Positions 6,397 to 15,160 of a stretch of DNA of 25,434 nt are shown here, in pieces (the first letter of the stretch is position 1; each line of letters opens with the position of its first letter). The position numbers and the translations under genes are program-made. The stretch comes from an uncultured bacterium (GTDB lineage Bacteria; Bacillota; Clostridia; Lachnospirales; Lachnospiraceae): assembly GCA_905214955.1 (NCBI GenBank), contig CAJMON010000048.1, positions 1 to 25,434 of the forward strand. Direction: 5' to 3'. Below the pieces are notes generated by a model that was given only the letters and a program-made list of their open reading frames with translations, did not search any database and had not been told where the DNA came from.

Positions 6397-7451
6397 CAAC
6401 GAATACTGTTTCCCATATTCAGGAAGCATTCGGAAAACAGCTTGAATTTTGCTGTCAGTGTGCCCTGGATTTCCTGCTCTAAAAGCTGGATGGCCGCCCT
6501 GGCACGCTGGGCGTGTTCTATTTTCAGCGTCGTCAGCCTGTATTCATCCCGCATCCAGTATTCCGGCAGTTCATCAATTCCTACCAGAGAAATGTCCTTG
6601 GGGACATGAAGTCCCATATCCGTCAGTGCCTGCATGATTTTCAGGGAAACATGATACTCTTCCATAATCAACGCATCCGGCAGATTTCCAGGATGAAGAT
6701 AATTTTTGATATCTGAATAGACATTTTCCAGCTGCAGAATGGAATTTTCCTTTATTTCCAGATGATTTTTCCGCATTCCTTCCAGGAAGCCTTCCCTTCT
6801 TTTCCGAAAATTGTAAATATCCAGATCTGCACAGATATACTGAATGGTTTTGCAGCCTCTTGCCGCCAGCAGATCCACTGCCCTTCCTGCCGCTCCTGCA
6901 TTGTCTGCATTGACGCAGCTCCAGCCGGATTCCACCTCATTGTCGTAAATGACCATGGGCTTTCGGATTTCTTTAAATATTTCTATTTCTTCCTCTTTCA
7001 AATCTGTTGCATACAAAATCACGCCGGCAACTTCTTTGGAATTTGAATCTTCAATGATCCTGGGAATATCCTCTGTACCCATCTCGATATAAGACATTCC
7101 GATCACACAGCCAATTCTGGCCGCTTCCCGGTCATAAACCAGCAGGCTTTCCCGCATCAAATCCAGATCTTTATTCTGTATAATTGCCCGCCATTTATTG
7201 GGAATGATAATTTTAATCATCTGTTTCCGCACCGTTGAATACCGTTCCGATATTGGCGGCGTATATCTTTTTGTTTCTGAATATTGGGACTGCCCGGACG
7301 GCACGGCGCCCTCCTGCTCCATTTCCTCGATACAGCGCAGAACCGCCTCTTTTGTCTGCTGACTCACTCCCGGCTTATTATTCAGGGCAAGGGACACCGT
7401 TGCCTTTGATATATTTAATTTTCTCGCTACATCTACTGCTTTTATTTTCAT
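6396..7451 (-). CDS. LacI-family transcriptional regulator
   Basis: A 351-residue regulator. Residues 1-45 form the LacI HTH (MKIKAVDVARKLNISKATVSLALNNKPGVS), in which the second helix ISKATVSLAL is typical. The rest is a periplasmic-binding-protein-like sensor domain ending in the family pattern KDISLVGIDELPEYW...LTTLKIEH. The segment between (about 50-80, Ser/Tyr-rich) is longer than the usual hinge. The ATG at 7451 follows GGCGGAG by about 5 bases. It lies 51 bases downstream of the glycoside hydrolase gene on the same strand with no terminator between, so the two are probably one transcript and the regulator likely controls that gene and itself. The effector is unknown, presumably a sugar released by the enzyme. 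Confidence 0.92.
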   Translation of the reverse strand: MKIKAVDVARKLNISKATVSLALNNKPGVSQQTKEAVLRCIEEMEQEGAVPSGQSQYSETKRYTPPISERYSTVRKQMIKIIIPNKWRAIIQNKDLDLMRESLLVYDREAARIGCVIGMSYIEMGTEDIPRIIEDSNSKEVAGVILYATDLKEEEIEIFKEIRKPMVIYDNEVESGWSCVNADNAGAAGRAVDLLAARGCKTIQYICADLDIYNFRKRREGFLEGMRKNHLEIKENSILQLENVYSDIKNYLHPGNLPDALIMEEYHVSLKIMQALTDMGLHVPKDISLVGIDELPEYWMRDEYRLTTLKIEHAQRARAAIQLLEQEIQGTLTAKFKLFSECFLNMGNSIR

Positions 7452-7502
7452 AAAATCTCCGCCTGTTTTCCTGACAATAAGCCGGTCGTTTTTTCTTATT
7501 TT

Positions 7503-9023
7503 TTATTCTGCTTTGCGCAGACGAATCGCCATATACTCTCTGCCTGGCAGGTCAATGGTAAATTCTCCCTTAAAGGTTCCACGGTCTTCAATGGTCATAT
7601 TCCAGGTATCAATCACTTCTACCTTAAATTCTGTCTCATCATCAATGTGGAATTTCCGGAAAGAAGGACGCATAAAGCTGTAATAATAGATATAATATGG
7701 CTGCTTTAGTCCATCTACGGTTCCAATCACTTCATCGAATCCGCCTTTGATGGGCTTTAAGCCCGGAGCCGGTGTTTCTTCCATAATTTTCTGCAGAAAC
7801 TTGATTCTGGCAGGGCTGTCTCCGTGAAGAACGCCGCCGTGGGACCACCATAAGATGTCATCCGGATTCATATAGGTCTCGCCATGTCCTGGATAACCGC
7901 CGCGGCAGAATGCCTCCCAGAAACGTCTAGTCATTTCCTGGCCGCTGATATTTCCCCAGCCATACTGGATATTTCCTTCATAAGCAATCTCATCCAGCAC
8001 CACTGGTTTGTGATAACGCTCTCTCAATTCATTTACCAGCTCAGCTGTCTTGTAAATATCCTGTCTCTGGATGCTGCAGTGTGTCACCCAGGGTCTGCTG
8101 TGATCATAGAAAGTAAAGCAGTTGTGAATGGAACGCAGATGATTGTAAGCGTCTTTTTCGCAGATAATCTTTGCGTACCGCTCCCAGTCTGCCAGAGTTT
8201 TCTTCTTCATCAGATCATATTCATTTGCCAGTGACCACCATACATTCCGGTATGCGCTGAAACGAGCAATCACATACTTCCAGTACAGGTCATCGCACTC
8301 GGCGCTCATTTCGCTGAATCCCCATCGGTCATAGGGGTGCATCACAATCAGGTCTGCCTGAATGCCCAGGTGCATCAGGTCACCGATTCTCTTTTCAATG
8401 TGCTGGAAATGTTTTGGATTGAATCTGGTGTAGTCAAAGTTGTTTCCTTCCGGGCATCCTACGTAATCATTAAAGTTCTGCTTTGTCAGCACAGAACTAT
8501 CCATGGGAGTGCCTTCATAAGGGAAACTGATAGGATCGTGGAAATTGTAAACATAATGCTTCGGGAAGATGCAGAAACGGATCTTGTTAAACGGTCCTTC
8601 TGCCAGTGTTTTCAGGGTCTGTTCCTGCAGCTCTTCGGACTGCAGCTCCCATACATAGCAGGTGGTTCCCAGAGAATAATAGGGTTTTCCATCTTCGTAT
8701 GCAAAATGATAGGTATATGACACTCTCACCGGGCCATGGTTGCCTTCGGAAGGCGCTGTGGCCTGAAAGCTGCCGGTAAAGGTCTCGTCAGAGAAGCTTC
8801 CCTTTACGGTAAATGTATAGGTTTCTTCAAAAGACGGCATAAAACGTACACGGTACACACCATCTCCGTCATAAAAACCGTCCACAGTTTTGGTTTCACT
8901 CTTGCTGCTGAACGTTCCCTGAATGGTATAATCGGTAAAAGGATTTCCTGTTGATTTTCCAGGCATTTCTACTTCAAAAACATCCCATTTTTCTACGGAA
9001 ACCGGATATTTACATGTGCTCAT
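7503..9023 (-). CDS. DUF5060/DUF4038-type glycoside hydrolase (apiosidase-like)
   Basis: A 506-residue, probably intracellular enzyme with no signal peptide. Residues 5-95 resemble the DUF5060 beta-sandwich (KWDVFEVEM...DGDGVYRVRFMP). Residues 105-400 form a TIM-barrel of the DUF4038 apiosidase-like type (KPYYSLGTTCYVW, FNKIRFCIFPKHY). The C-terminus resembles DUF5605. Likely catalytic pair by clan GH-A logic: E268 in WWSLANEYD and E345 in VVLDEIAYEG. The start was moved to the ATG at 9023 because a perfect AGGAGG lies 7 bases upstream; a longer frame to 9086 has no ribosome site. A LacI-family gene follows. The substrate cannot be read from sequence; relatives act on branched plant pectic or arabinosyl/apiosyl structures, so this is a guess. 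Confidence 0.85.
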   Translation of the reverse strand: MSTCKYPVSVEKWDVFEVEMPGKSTGNPFTDYTIQGTFSSKSETKTVDGFYDGDGVYRVRFMPSFEETYTFTVKGSFSDETFTGSFQATAPSEGNHGPVRVSYTYHFAYEDGKPYYSLGTTCYVWELQSEELQEQTLKTLAEGPFNKIRFCIFPKHYVYNFHDPISFPYEGTPMDSSVLTKQNFNDYVGCPEGNNFDYTRFNPKHFQHIEKRIGDLMHLGIQADLIVMHPYDRWGFSEMSAECDDLYWKYVIARFSAYRNVWWSLANEYDLMKKKTLADWERYAKIICEKDAYNHLRSIHNCFTFYDHSRPWVTHCSIQRQDIYKTAELVNELRERYHKPVVLDEIAYEGNIQYGWGNISGQEMTRRFWEAFCRGGYPGHGETYMNPDDILWWSHGGVLHGDSPARIKFLQKIMEETPAPGLKPIKGGFDEVIGTVDGLKQPYYIYYYSFMRPSFRKFHIDDETEFKVEVIDTWNMTIEDRGTFKGEFTIDLPGREYMAIRLRKAE

Positions 9024-9187
9024 TTTATTTCCTCCTAAATTTTTATCATCACGTTCACTTGCGTTTAGTTCTACCTTAGCATACAATTTAAATTTTTCAA
9101 CCGCAGAGTATGGATTTTGTATGACTTGTCCACAATTTTCTTCTCTTATTGTGCATAATTCCAGGTGTTTCGGCTATATTTTTCTTC

Positions 9188-9219
9188 TTACATAAACTTT
9201 CCTTTAAATGTTTATGTAA
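9188..9219. promoter_or_regulatory. Inverted repeat upstream of the hydrolase gene (possible operator)
   Basis: A perfect 10-bp inverted repeat, TTACATAAAC (9188-9197) and GTTTATGTAA (9210-9219), with a 12-base A/T-rich spacer. It lies in the gap between nifB's terminator and the hydrolase gene, about 165 bases before that gene's start. It could bind the LacI-family or another regulator or form a weak hairpin. I found no clear promoter hexamers next to it. Confidence 0.3.
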
Positions 9220-9250
9220 ATTTTTATATTTACCATTCTATTTTCTTATT

Positions 9251-9283
9251 AAAAATACCGCAGGCTCTTTGTAAAGTCTGCGG
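9251..9283 (-). terminator. Terminator of the nitrogenase-like operon
   Basis: On the minus strand CCGCAG (9278-9283) pairs with CTGCGG (9258-9263), with further pairing inside (CTTT/AAAG), followed by TATTTTTAAT. It starts about 20 bases after the nifB stop codon and would end the operon transcript. Confidence 0.82.
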
Positions 9284-9304
9284 CATCTGCCTGTTTTTTC
9301 TATG

Positions 9305-10087
9305 CTATTTATGCGGCGCTTCTTCCCCCGGCACCCCGCACGCATCCGCCCGGCACTGTCTGCAGTGGTAAAACTGAGGCAGATGAATTCCGGCCTGTCT
9401 GCGGCACTGATGGATTATTTCCGGAGAAGGGGAACAGTTTTCTTTCATTTCTCCACAGGGAATCAAGGGCATAAGATTCATCACCGCTGCTCCTGCCTGC
9501 TTTCCAAATTTGGCAATCTCTTCCACTTCGGTTTCATTGATTCCGGGAATCAGAACCGTATTGATTTTTACTGTAAGTCCGGATGCACAGGCAGCATGGA
9601 CACCCTCCTGCTGGGCTTTTAAAAACTTTTCCGCACCGGTTCCCGGAAAATGATAAATGTTCTCTGCTGTCTCTGTGTGCAGGGTATTCATGGTCACTGT
9701 CAGTGTGGAAATCCCGCACTCCACCAGCTCTTCCAATTTTTCAGGAAGCAGAAGTCCGTTGGTGCTGACACACAAAATCAAGTCTGGAAATGCTTTCCGG
9801 ATTCTGCGGAAGGTTTCAAAGGTTTCCGGATTGTACAGGGGCTCCCCAGGTCCTGCAATGCCTGCCACCCGGATTCTTGGCTCTTTTGTCAGCATTTCTT
9901 CCAGATGAACCATTGCCTGATCCGGTGTCAGCACTGCAGAGGTTACCCCCGGCCTGGACTCATTGGCACAGTCGTATTTCCGGTCGCAGTAGCGGCACTG
10001 AATGTTGCATTTTGGCGCCACTGCAAGGTGGATTCTGCCTGTGGTCCGGTGGGCTTTGGCATTAAAACAAGGGTGATCTAACGGCAC
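9305..10087 (-). CDS. nifB: NifB-type radical SAM cofactor maturase
   Basis: A 260-residue, stand-alone NifB without the NifX-like C-terminal domain. NifB fuses two 4Fe-4S clusters with a SAM-derived carbide and sulfur to make NifB-co, the precursor of nitrogenase-type cofactors. The radical SAM motif is C27-N-I-Q-C31-R-Y-C34, followed by the family signature RKYDCANESRPGVTS. HPC7 and H13 near the N-terminus and HCRQCRADACG near the C-terminus match the auxiliary-cluster ligand regions of NifB. The start is GTG at 10087, overlapping the NifH-like stop by 10 bases, with AGGAGGTGGAG upstream. It is the last gene of the operon. Its presence implies that the neighbouring component-1 proteins carry, or receive, an Fe-S-C cofactor. 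No nifE, nifN or nifV is seen here. Confidence 0.9.
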   Translation of the reverse strand: MPLDHPCFNAKAHRTTGRIHLAVAPKCNIQCRYCDRKYDCANESRPGVTSAVLTPDQAMVHLEEMLTKEPRIRVAGIAGPGEPLYNPETFETFRRIRKAFPDLILCVSTNGLLLPEKLEELVECGISTLTVTMNTLHTETAENIYHFPGTGAEKFLKAQQEGVHAACASGLTVKINTVLIPGINETEVEEIAKFGKQAGAAVMNLMPLIPCGEMKENCSPSPEIIHQCRRQAGIHLPQFYHCRQCRADACGVPGEEAPHK

Positions 10088-10860
10088 AGAGCCTCCACCT
10101 CCTCATCCGTCATCGGACTTGGAATACAGCGGCTGGTATTTGCCAGCATTTTTTCTGCAATCTGGCGGAAGCTTTCGGCAGCTTCGCTGTCCGGATAGGC
10201 TTCCACCACCGTTTTCCGCTCCAGCTCTGCTTCTCCGATCAGGCTGCTCATGGGAATGGTGCCCACAATTCCAGTTCCGATGGCTTCTGCCAGTCGGCTC
10301 ACTGCCGGCAGGTCATCCCGTCCGCTGCGTCCGTTGTAAATCATGCCTGCCAGGCGGATGTTTCCGGTCTCTGCATATTTTTTGATTCCCCTGCAGATGT
10401 TGTTGGCTGCATAAAGGGCCATAAAATCTGCAGTGGTCACCAGATACACGTCATCTGCAATGTCTTCCCGGAGAGGCATACTGAATCCTCCGCACACCAC
10501 ATCCCCCAATACATCGTACAGCACCACATCCCGGTCTTCCAGAAGATTCCGGCTCTGGATCTCCCGCAGGGCTGCCGCAATCCCTCTTCCCGCACAGCCG
10601 GTTCCCGGCTCCGGGCCTCCGGATTCTACGCAGAGAATGTCCTTGTAACCGTAATAGACCACGTTTTCTCCGTTCTCATCCCGCAGGGCTTCCAGCACGG
10701 AGGGAATCTTTCTTCCCATCAGGCATCTGGTAGAATCTGCTTTGGGATCACAACCCACCACAGCCACTTTCAGTCCTTTTTCTGCCATGGCAGCTGCCAC
10801 GTTTGCTACCGTTGTGGATTTTCCAATCCCGCCTTTTCCATAAATACAGATTTTTTTCAC
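10078..10860 (-). CDS. NifH-like nitrogenase reductase (Fe protein family)
   Basis: A 260-residue member of the NifH/BchL/ChlL/CfbC family: an ATP-driven homodimer that donates electrons from a bridging 4Fe-4S cluster to a component-1 partner. Visible: P-loop GKGGIGKST (8-16), switch region GCDPKADST (36-44), and the two cluster cysteines C89 in TGCAGRGI and C123 in DVLGDVVCGGF. R92 corresponds to the ADP-ribosylation arginine of NifH. It is somewhat shorter than NifH proper (about 270-295). The start is GTG at 10860, overlapping the upstream gene's TGA (GTGA), so translation is coupled. Encoded between component-1 genes and nifB. By sequence alone I can say nitrogenase-like; I would not call it a true nitrogen-fixing NifH. 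Confidence 0.92.
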   Translation of the reverse strand: MKKICIYGKGGIGKSTTVANVAAAMAEKGLKVAVVGCDPKADSTRCLMGRKIPSVLEALRDENGENVVYYGYKDILCVESGGPEPGTGCAGRGIAAALREIQSRNLLEDRDVVLYDVLGDVVCGGFSMPLREDIADDVYLVTTADFMALYAANNICRGIKKYAETGNIRLAGMIYNGRSGRDDLPAVSRLAEAIGTGIVGTIPMSSLIGEAELERKTVVEAYPDSEAAESFRQIAEKMLANTSRCIPSPMTDEEVEALCR

Positions 10861-12065
10861 TGGTACAATGCTCCTTTCCGGTTTCTCGCTGCCATAATCT
10901 CATTCAAAATATCTTCCACAAGGCAGAGACTGCCTTCTTCTCCCACATAACACCGCCCTGACAGACTCAGCCGGTCAAACACCGGATAGTCAAACCGTAC
11001 CAGAGGGATTTCCAGTTTTTCTGCCAATTCTCTTTCAAAGGATGATCCAAAAAGAACGGCCGCCTCTGACTGGCGCACCTTGTCATAAAAGCGTTCCACA
11101 TCTGTAACCTGTTCTCTTTCTTCACAGACGACCACTTCCATGCCCAGTTCCTGCTCCAGGAAGCGCTTCATGCCATGGCATTTTGCCTTTGCCCCGATGA
11201 CTGCTGCCGGCATACTGTAGAGTGCCTGGAGATAAGAATACACCTTGGAAAGACTTTCTCCGGTATGACTCCGAAAAGCGCTCTCTGCCGTTTCATAAAC
11301 TATTTTCCAGTTTCCCTGCGGATCTCCAAACTGTTCTCCTAAACTCTGCCAGAATTCCTTGGCTCCGGTAAGACCATAAGGGTAATCCAGGGATTTCCAG
11401 GGAATGCCGTATTTCTGGTTCATCCGCTTTCCATAGACTTCTCCGTACCCCACTGTGAGAATCAGGTCAGCATTTGCTGCTTTTTCCAGCTTTTCTGCGG
11501 TTGTATTTGCCAGTACCTGCAGCTCTATGTTTTCTCCTGCCAGCTTCTGCAGTGCTTTTGTATCCTGAACAAGTCGGAAGTCATCTGCCCCCAGGCCAGC
11601 CAAAATGACTTTCTTTGGACATCCTTTGGATGCAGGAACAGGCGCTTCTGCAAGCTCTGCTAAAGCTTTCATGGCCGCTTCCTGCCCTTCTTTCATTTTT
11701 CCCCGGTATCCGGCAGCTTCTACAAAAACTACCTTTGCCGGCCCTTTGTGAGCCTGTGCCACACTGCGGACATCATCCTGAATCATGTCACTGATGCAGC
11801 CGGTAACCACAAAAATCACTCTTGGCTGAAACAATTCTTCCACATAATCCAGAGCTTTTTTCAGTGATTTTTCTCCTCCGAACACCACTTCCGTGTCGCT
11901 GATGACGGTACAGGTCTGGCGGATGTTGGCCATATCACAGGCTGCATGGAACGCCATGGTGCCAAAATTGCATCCTACAACCGAATGGAGAAGTACCACA
12001 CTGTCCTGTATTCCTGACAGGGCTTCATAAGCCCCGAATAATTTACATCCCTGTGCTGCTTTCAT
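10857..12065 (-). CDS. Nitrogenase component-1-like subunit (NifD-like N-terminus)
   Basis: A 402-residue protein of the NifD/NifK/BchN/CfbD superfamily. P-cluster-type cysteines are at C7 (GCKLFGAYEAL), C32 (VVGCNFGT) and C90 (VTGCISDMIQDDV), aligning with NifD Cys62, Cys88 and Cys154. VISDTEVVFGGE matches the family block DIVFGGD. In the segment ADLILTVGYGEVYGKRM-N-QKYGIPW, alignable with NifD LIHCYRSM...EEKYGIPW, Thr replaces the FeMo-cofactor ligand Cys275. The C-terminus reads like NifK (PLVRFDYPVFDR). The protein is shorter than NifD (about 480-530). ATG at 12065 overlaps the previous stop (ATGA). It likely forms the catalytic heteromer with the 12062-13570 product. Substrate unknown. 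Confidence 0.88.
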   Translation of the reverse strand: MKAAQGCKLFGAYEALSGIQDSVVLLHSVVGCNFGTMAFHAACDMANIRQTCTVISDTEVVFGGEKSLKKALDYVEELFQPRVIFVVTGCISDMIQDDVRSVAQAHKGPAKVVFVEAAGYRGKMKEGQEAAMKALAELAEAPVPASKGCPKKVILAGLGADDFRLVQDTKALQKLAGENIELQVLANTTAEKLEKAANADLILTVGYGEVYGKRMNQKYGIPWKSLDYPYGLTGAKEFWQSLGEQFGDPQGNWKIVYETAESAFRSHTGESLSKVYSYLQALYSMPAAVIGAKAKCHGMKRFLEQELGMEVVVCEEREQVTDVERFYDKVRQSEAAVLFGSSFERELAEKLEIPLVRFDYPVFDRLSLSGRCYVGEEGSLCLVEDILNEIMAARNRKGALYQ

Positions 12066-13570
12066 TGTCCTCTTTTATCCTTTCGATTTGTCCACATGCG
12101 TTTCCACATTTCTTTCGCTGCCCGCCCTTCCTCATTATCCAAAAGCGGATAATATTCTGTATCAAAGGGCATTCTTCCAAGAATCAGTTCTTTCTTTTCA
12201 CCTGCTGTTTCCAGATGGGCCAGCATCCGGTTCAAGTTCCGTTCAAAAGAGTCAAAAGATACACCTGTTGTTTCCAGCTTTCCGGAAACCAGGGGCGCTC
12301 CCATGCCTTCCAGGGTCACATCGCTGGTATCAAGCACTGCGTCCGCCTTCTGGAAGATTTCCTGCATTTCTGGCCTGGACAGATTCAGATGTACCTGGGT
12401 TCCAGGTGAATACAGCTCAATGGCATCGGAAACCCTGGACATAAGCTGTTCCAGCAGTTCCGGTGTCAGATCCATATCCCGCTCCATATCCGGTGTGAGC
12501 ACCAGGCACACATCTGTCAGGTGAATGCCAAATTCCTGAGCATAGAGTTTGATCCGAAAAGGCACTCCCTGAATGCTTCTGCTCATCAGCACGCAATGGT
12601 AGTTTCCCAGTTTTTCTTTTGCCTCTTTTGTCCGCTCCTGCACATCCTCGATTTCCTGCTGGATGATGGGATCGATTTCTTCCAGAATTCCAAGTTTTTC
12701 GCCAATATCCTGATAAAACAGGGCAATTCCAGAAAGACCGGTGTACCGCCCGGCACCTCCTAAATGAATGTAATCCGTTCCGAATTTTTCTTTCATTCTT
12801 CTGGCCCAGCGGATCCGTTTCACCAGATTCAGCTCTGCTCTTGGCGCCGTGATAAGTTCTTCCAGAGAAGAACTTGGAATCCAGCAGTTCACGGTTACCC
12901 CGCATTTTCCAAGAAATGCTTCCACTTCCCGCAAAATCAGGGTGCCCTCACTGCCCCATCCTACCGTCTCGATATTCACACTTCTTGGAATGATCTCCTG
13001 GGGCTCCATGACCTGCTCTACCAGGGCATACAAAGCCTCTGTAAACCCACAGCCTTTCAGCTCTGTTTCCAGCCGGTTGTCCCCGGTGATCTTCTGAGCC
13101 GCCAGCTTCCGAAGCCGGTCTTTGGCATAGTTTTTGTCCCGATGGGAAAACAGTTCGGACTGAATCCCTACCGTAAAAATGCCTTCTTTTTTCAGCCGTT
13201 CTGATACGGAACGAATGTCCTCACTGAGAACATCGCTGACCGGTGTGGGAATCAGCATAATCATGGACGGATGATACCGTTCCCACACTTCTTTCACGGT
13301 TTTGTACAGTTTTTCGGTACCTCCGTAAATGATCTCCGACTCCGTCAAATCCGAGCAGAACAGCCTGTAAAACGGCTGATGGCGCCTTCTTGCCGAATAG
13401 CGGTAATGAAATCCGCAGCCGGAAGCACCATGGATCACTGCCGCCACATCCTGGCTCATCTCACCGATGGCTCCCACACTGCCTGACACCTTTCCATTGA
13501 CTCCAAAGGTGTGCAGCAGTGCAGACGGATACATGGCAGTTTCCAGATCTTCAAAAAATGTCTGTGCCAT
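12062..13570 (-). CDS. Nitrogenase component-1-like subunit (NifK-like)
   Basis: A 502-residue protein of the nitrogenase component-1 superfamily. GASGCGFHYRY (C52) and RLFCSDLTESEIIYGG (C72) align with the NifK blocks around Cys70 and Cys95 (VSCVSDSMTEDAAVFGG). The place of NifK Cys153 reads LIPTPVSDVLSEDI, with no cysteine. KRIRWARRMKEKFG, at the position of the cofactor-ligand segment in NifD-type subunits, also lacks cysteine. The ATG at 13570 overlaps the ABC ATPase stop (TAATG), and the gene overlaps the next component-1 gene by 4 bases. This tight coupling argues that the transporter and the enzyme belong to one pathway. It could be called NifK-, NifE- or NifN-like; paralogy is not resolvable by eye. 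Confidence 0.87.
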   Translation of the reverse strand: MAQTFFEDLETAMYPSALLHTFGVNGKVSGSVGAIGEMSQDVAAVIHGASGCGFHYRYSARRRHQPFYRLFCSDLTESEIIYGGTEKLYKTVKEVWERYHPSMIMLIPTPVSDVLSEDIRSVSERLKKEGIFTVGIQSELFSHRDKNYAKDRLRKLAAQKITGDNRLETELKGCGFTEALYALVEQVMEPQEIIPRSVNIETVGWGSEGTLILREVEAFLGKCGVTVNCWIPSSSLEELITAPRAELNLVKRIRWARRMKEKFGTDYIHLGGAGRYTGLSGIALFYQDIGEKLGILEEIDPIIQQEIEDVQERTKEAKEKLGNYHCVLMSRSIQGVPFRIKLYAQEFGIHLTDVCLVLTPDMERDMDLTPELLEQLMSRVSDAIELYSPGTQVHLNLSRPEMQEIFQKADAVLDTSDVTLEGMGAPLVSGKLETTGVSFDSFERNLNRMLAHLETAGEKKELILGRMPFDTEYYPLLDNEEGRAAKEMWKRMWTNRKDKRGQ

Positions 13571-14241
13571 TACACTTTTTCCTCCTCTTTAACGATTCCT
13601 TCTTCTACCCGGTAAATCCGGCTGCAGAACTGTTCACACAGCGGCCTGCTGTGGCTGATCAGCAGATAAGAAGTTCCGTGTTGTTCCTGATATTCCCGCA
13701 GCATTTTCATGATCTGCGCCTGGGTAATCACGTCCAGCATACTGGTAGGCTCATCCAGAATAATGAGTTCCGGCTCAAAGAGCAGAATTCTCGCCAACGC
13801 CGCCCTCTGCAGCTCTCCTCCGCTGAGCCCGGAAGGCGTCCGGTGCAGATGCTCCTCATAAAGTCCATAGTGGCTGATATATTCCAGCAATCCTTCATAC
13901 GTATAAGGAATGTGATAAATGGAATAGGGCTCTGTCATGCTCCGAAGGAGAACCAGCGCCGGATTAAACGAAGTTTCCGGATGCTGGAACAAAATCTGGA
14001 TTTTCCGCCGGATTTCTTTTTTATATGGCATGGAAATTTCTTTTCCGTCTGCCAGAATTCTTCCAGAGGTAGGCTTTAACAGTCCTGCCGCCATCATGCC
14101 AAGGGTGGATTTTCCGCTGCCGCTTTCTCCGAACAATCCCACCGTCTCCCCTGGTTTTACGGAAATTTCCGCATTCTGAAGAGCCATGTGCCCTCCGGTA
14201 TTTTTATATTGTTTGGTCAGTTTTTCCGTTGTCAGCAGCAT
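13570..14241 (-). CDS. ABC transporter ATPase, Opp/Dpp/Nik type (second, F/E-like)
   Basis: A 223-residue ATP-binding subunit powering the import system encoded upstream. Walker A GESGSGKST (38-46), Q-loop FQHPETSFNPAL, signature LSGGELQRAALAR, Walker B LIILDEPTSMLD and H-loop ISHS are all present. It lacks the C-terminal oligopeptide-binding extension with cysteines that its partner (14204-15160) carries, so it is shorter than typical DppF/OppF (about 300). The ATG at 14241 lies 38 bases inside the preceding gene. Its stop codon overlaps the start of the first nitrogenase-like gene. Peptide, nickel chelate, heme or another small ligand are all possible family substrates. Confidence 0.9.
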   Translation of the reverse strand: MLLTTEKLTKQYKNTGGHMALQNAEISVKPGETVGLFGESGSGKSTLGMMAAGLLKPTSGRILADGKEISMPYKKEIRRKIQILFQHPETSFNPALVLLRSMTEPYSIYHIPYTYEGLLEYISHYGLYEEHLHRTPSGLSGGELQRAALARILLFEPELIILDEPTSMLDVITQAQIMKMLREYQEQHGTSYLLISHSRPLCEQFCSRIYRVEEGIVKEEEKV

Positions 14242-15160
14242 ATTTCCAGCACCTCACTCTATGTCCATCAAATTCTATCACCGGTGGCACCTTTTTGCAG
14301 ATTTCCCTGCACTGTGCGCAGCGTTTCCGGTAACGGCATCCTGTTTCTGCTTCATACTCCGTGTGAGAAAGGGCAAAACCGGTTCCTTCACATTTCATTC
14401 CATTTTCCGGCATGGCCCGGATCATGTCCTGGGTATAGGGATGCAGGGGATGTTCCAGAACCTGGGCCGCTGTGCCGTATTCCAGCTGCTGTGCCGCATA
14501 CATGACACTGATTTTATCTCCCACTGCTTTTGCAAATTTCATATCATGAGTTACACACAGCAGAGTTTCTTCTTTCAGCTGGTTTAAGGCGTCTGCCACC
14601 ATGCGAATTCTCCGCTCATCCAGCCCTTTTGTGGGCTCGTCTGCCAGAATAATTCTGGGTCCTGCGGAAATACCCATGGCTACCATTGCGCGCTGGCGCA
14701 TTCCGCCGCTTAACATATGTGGATAGGCTTTTGCAATTTTCTCTTCATTTCCCACATTAAACCGTTTCAAAAGCCCAACGCTGTCTTTTTCAGCAGCCTT
14801 TTTGGAATACCCCCGATGCTCCATCAGAGGCTCTCCCACCTGGAATCCCACTTTCAACAGCGGATTCATACTGGCACCGCCTCCCTGGGGCACGTAGGAA
14901 ATGATGCCGCCCCGGATTTCCCGGATCCGTTTTTTATCTGCTTTTAACAAATCTTCTCCATCCAGAAGAATGTTTCCGCTGACAGCAGCATTTTTCGGAA
15001 GCAGCCCTAAAATTGCCAGAAGAAGCACGCTTTTTCCGCTTCCGGTTTCCCCGATAATGGCTGTTTTACTGCCTTCTTCCATGGAAAGAGAGACATGATC
15101 CACGGCAAGAATGTTGCTTTCTGACTGAAAGCATACGGTAACATCTTTCAGATCAAACAT
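14204..15160 (-). CDS. ABC transporter ATPase, Opp/Dpp/Nik type (D-like)
   Basis: A 318-residue ATP-binding subunit. Walker A GETGSGKS (37-44), signature LSGGMRQRAMVAMG, Walker B IILADEPTKGLD, and H-loop VTHD. The C-terminus has the oligopeptide-transporter extension HPLHPYTQDMIRAMP followed by a cysteine-rich stretch (C-x5-C-x2-C-x3-C), which in relatives binds an Fe-S cluster. Start chosen at the ATG at 15160, because GGAGGG lies 8 bases upstream; this overlaps the permease gene by 8 bases. It works with the second ATPase, two permeases and binding protein encoded in the same operon. Confidence 0.92.
   Translation of the reverse strand: MFDLKDVTVCFQSESNILAVDHVSLSMEEGSKTAIIGETGSGKSVLLLAILGLLPKNAAVSGNILLDGEDLLKADKKRIREIRGGIISYVPQGGGASMNPLLKVGFQVGEPLMEHRGYSKKAAEKDSVGLLKRFNVGNEEKIAKAYPHMLSGGMRQRAMVAMGISAGPRIILADEPTKGLDERRIRMVADALNQLKEETLLCVTHDMKFAKAVGDKISVMYAAQQLEYGTAAQVLEHPLHPYTQDMIRAMPENGMKCEGTGFALSHTEYEAETGCRYRKRCAQCREICKKVPPVIEFDGHRVRCWKYAADNGKTDQTI

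Noticed and set aside
12764..13204. Antisense 146-codon ORF, and similar frames across the nitrogenase-like genes
   Set aside because: The opposite strand carries clear family motifs throughout; these frames show none.
9305..13570. A nitrogen-fixation (nif) operon
   Set aside because: No nifE/nifN, Cys275 equivalent replaced by Thr, short subunits, and cobalamin-type control. Better called nitrogenase-like.
9305..13570. Assignment as methylthio-alkane reductase (Mar) or as CfbCD
   Set aside because: Gene content partly fits either (Mar also uses a NifB-like maturase), but no diagnostic residues could be checked by eye, and nothing else of F430 synthesis is present.
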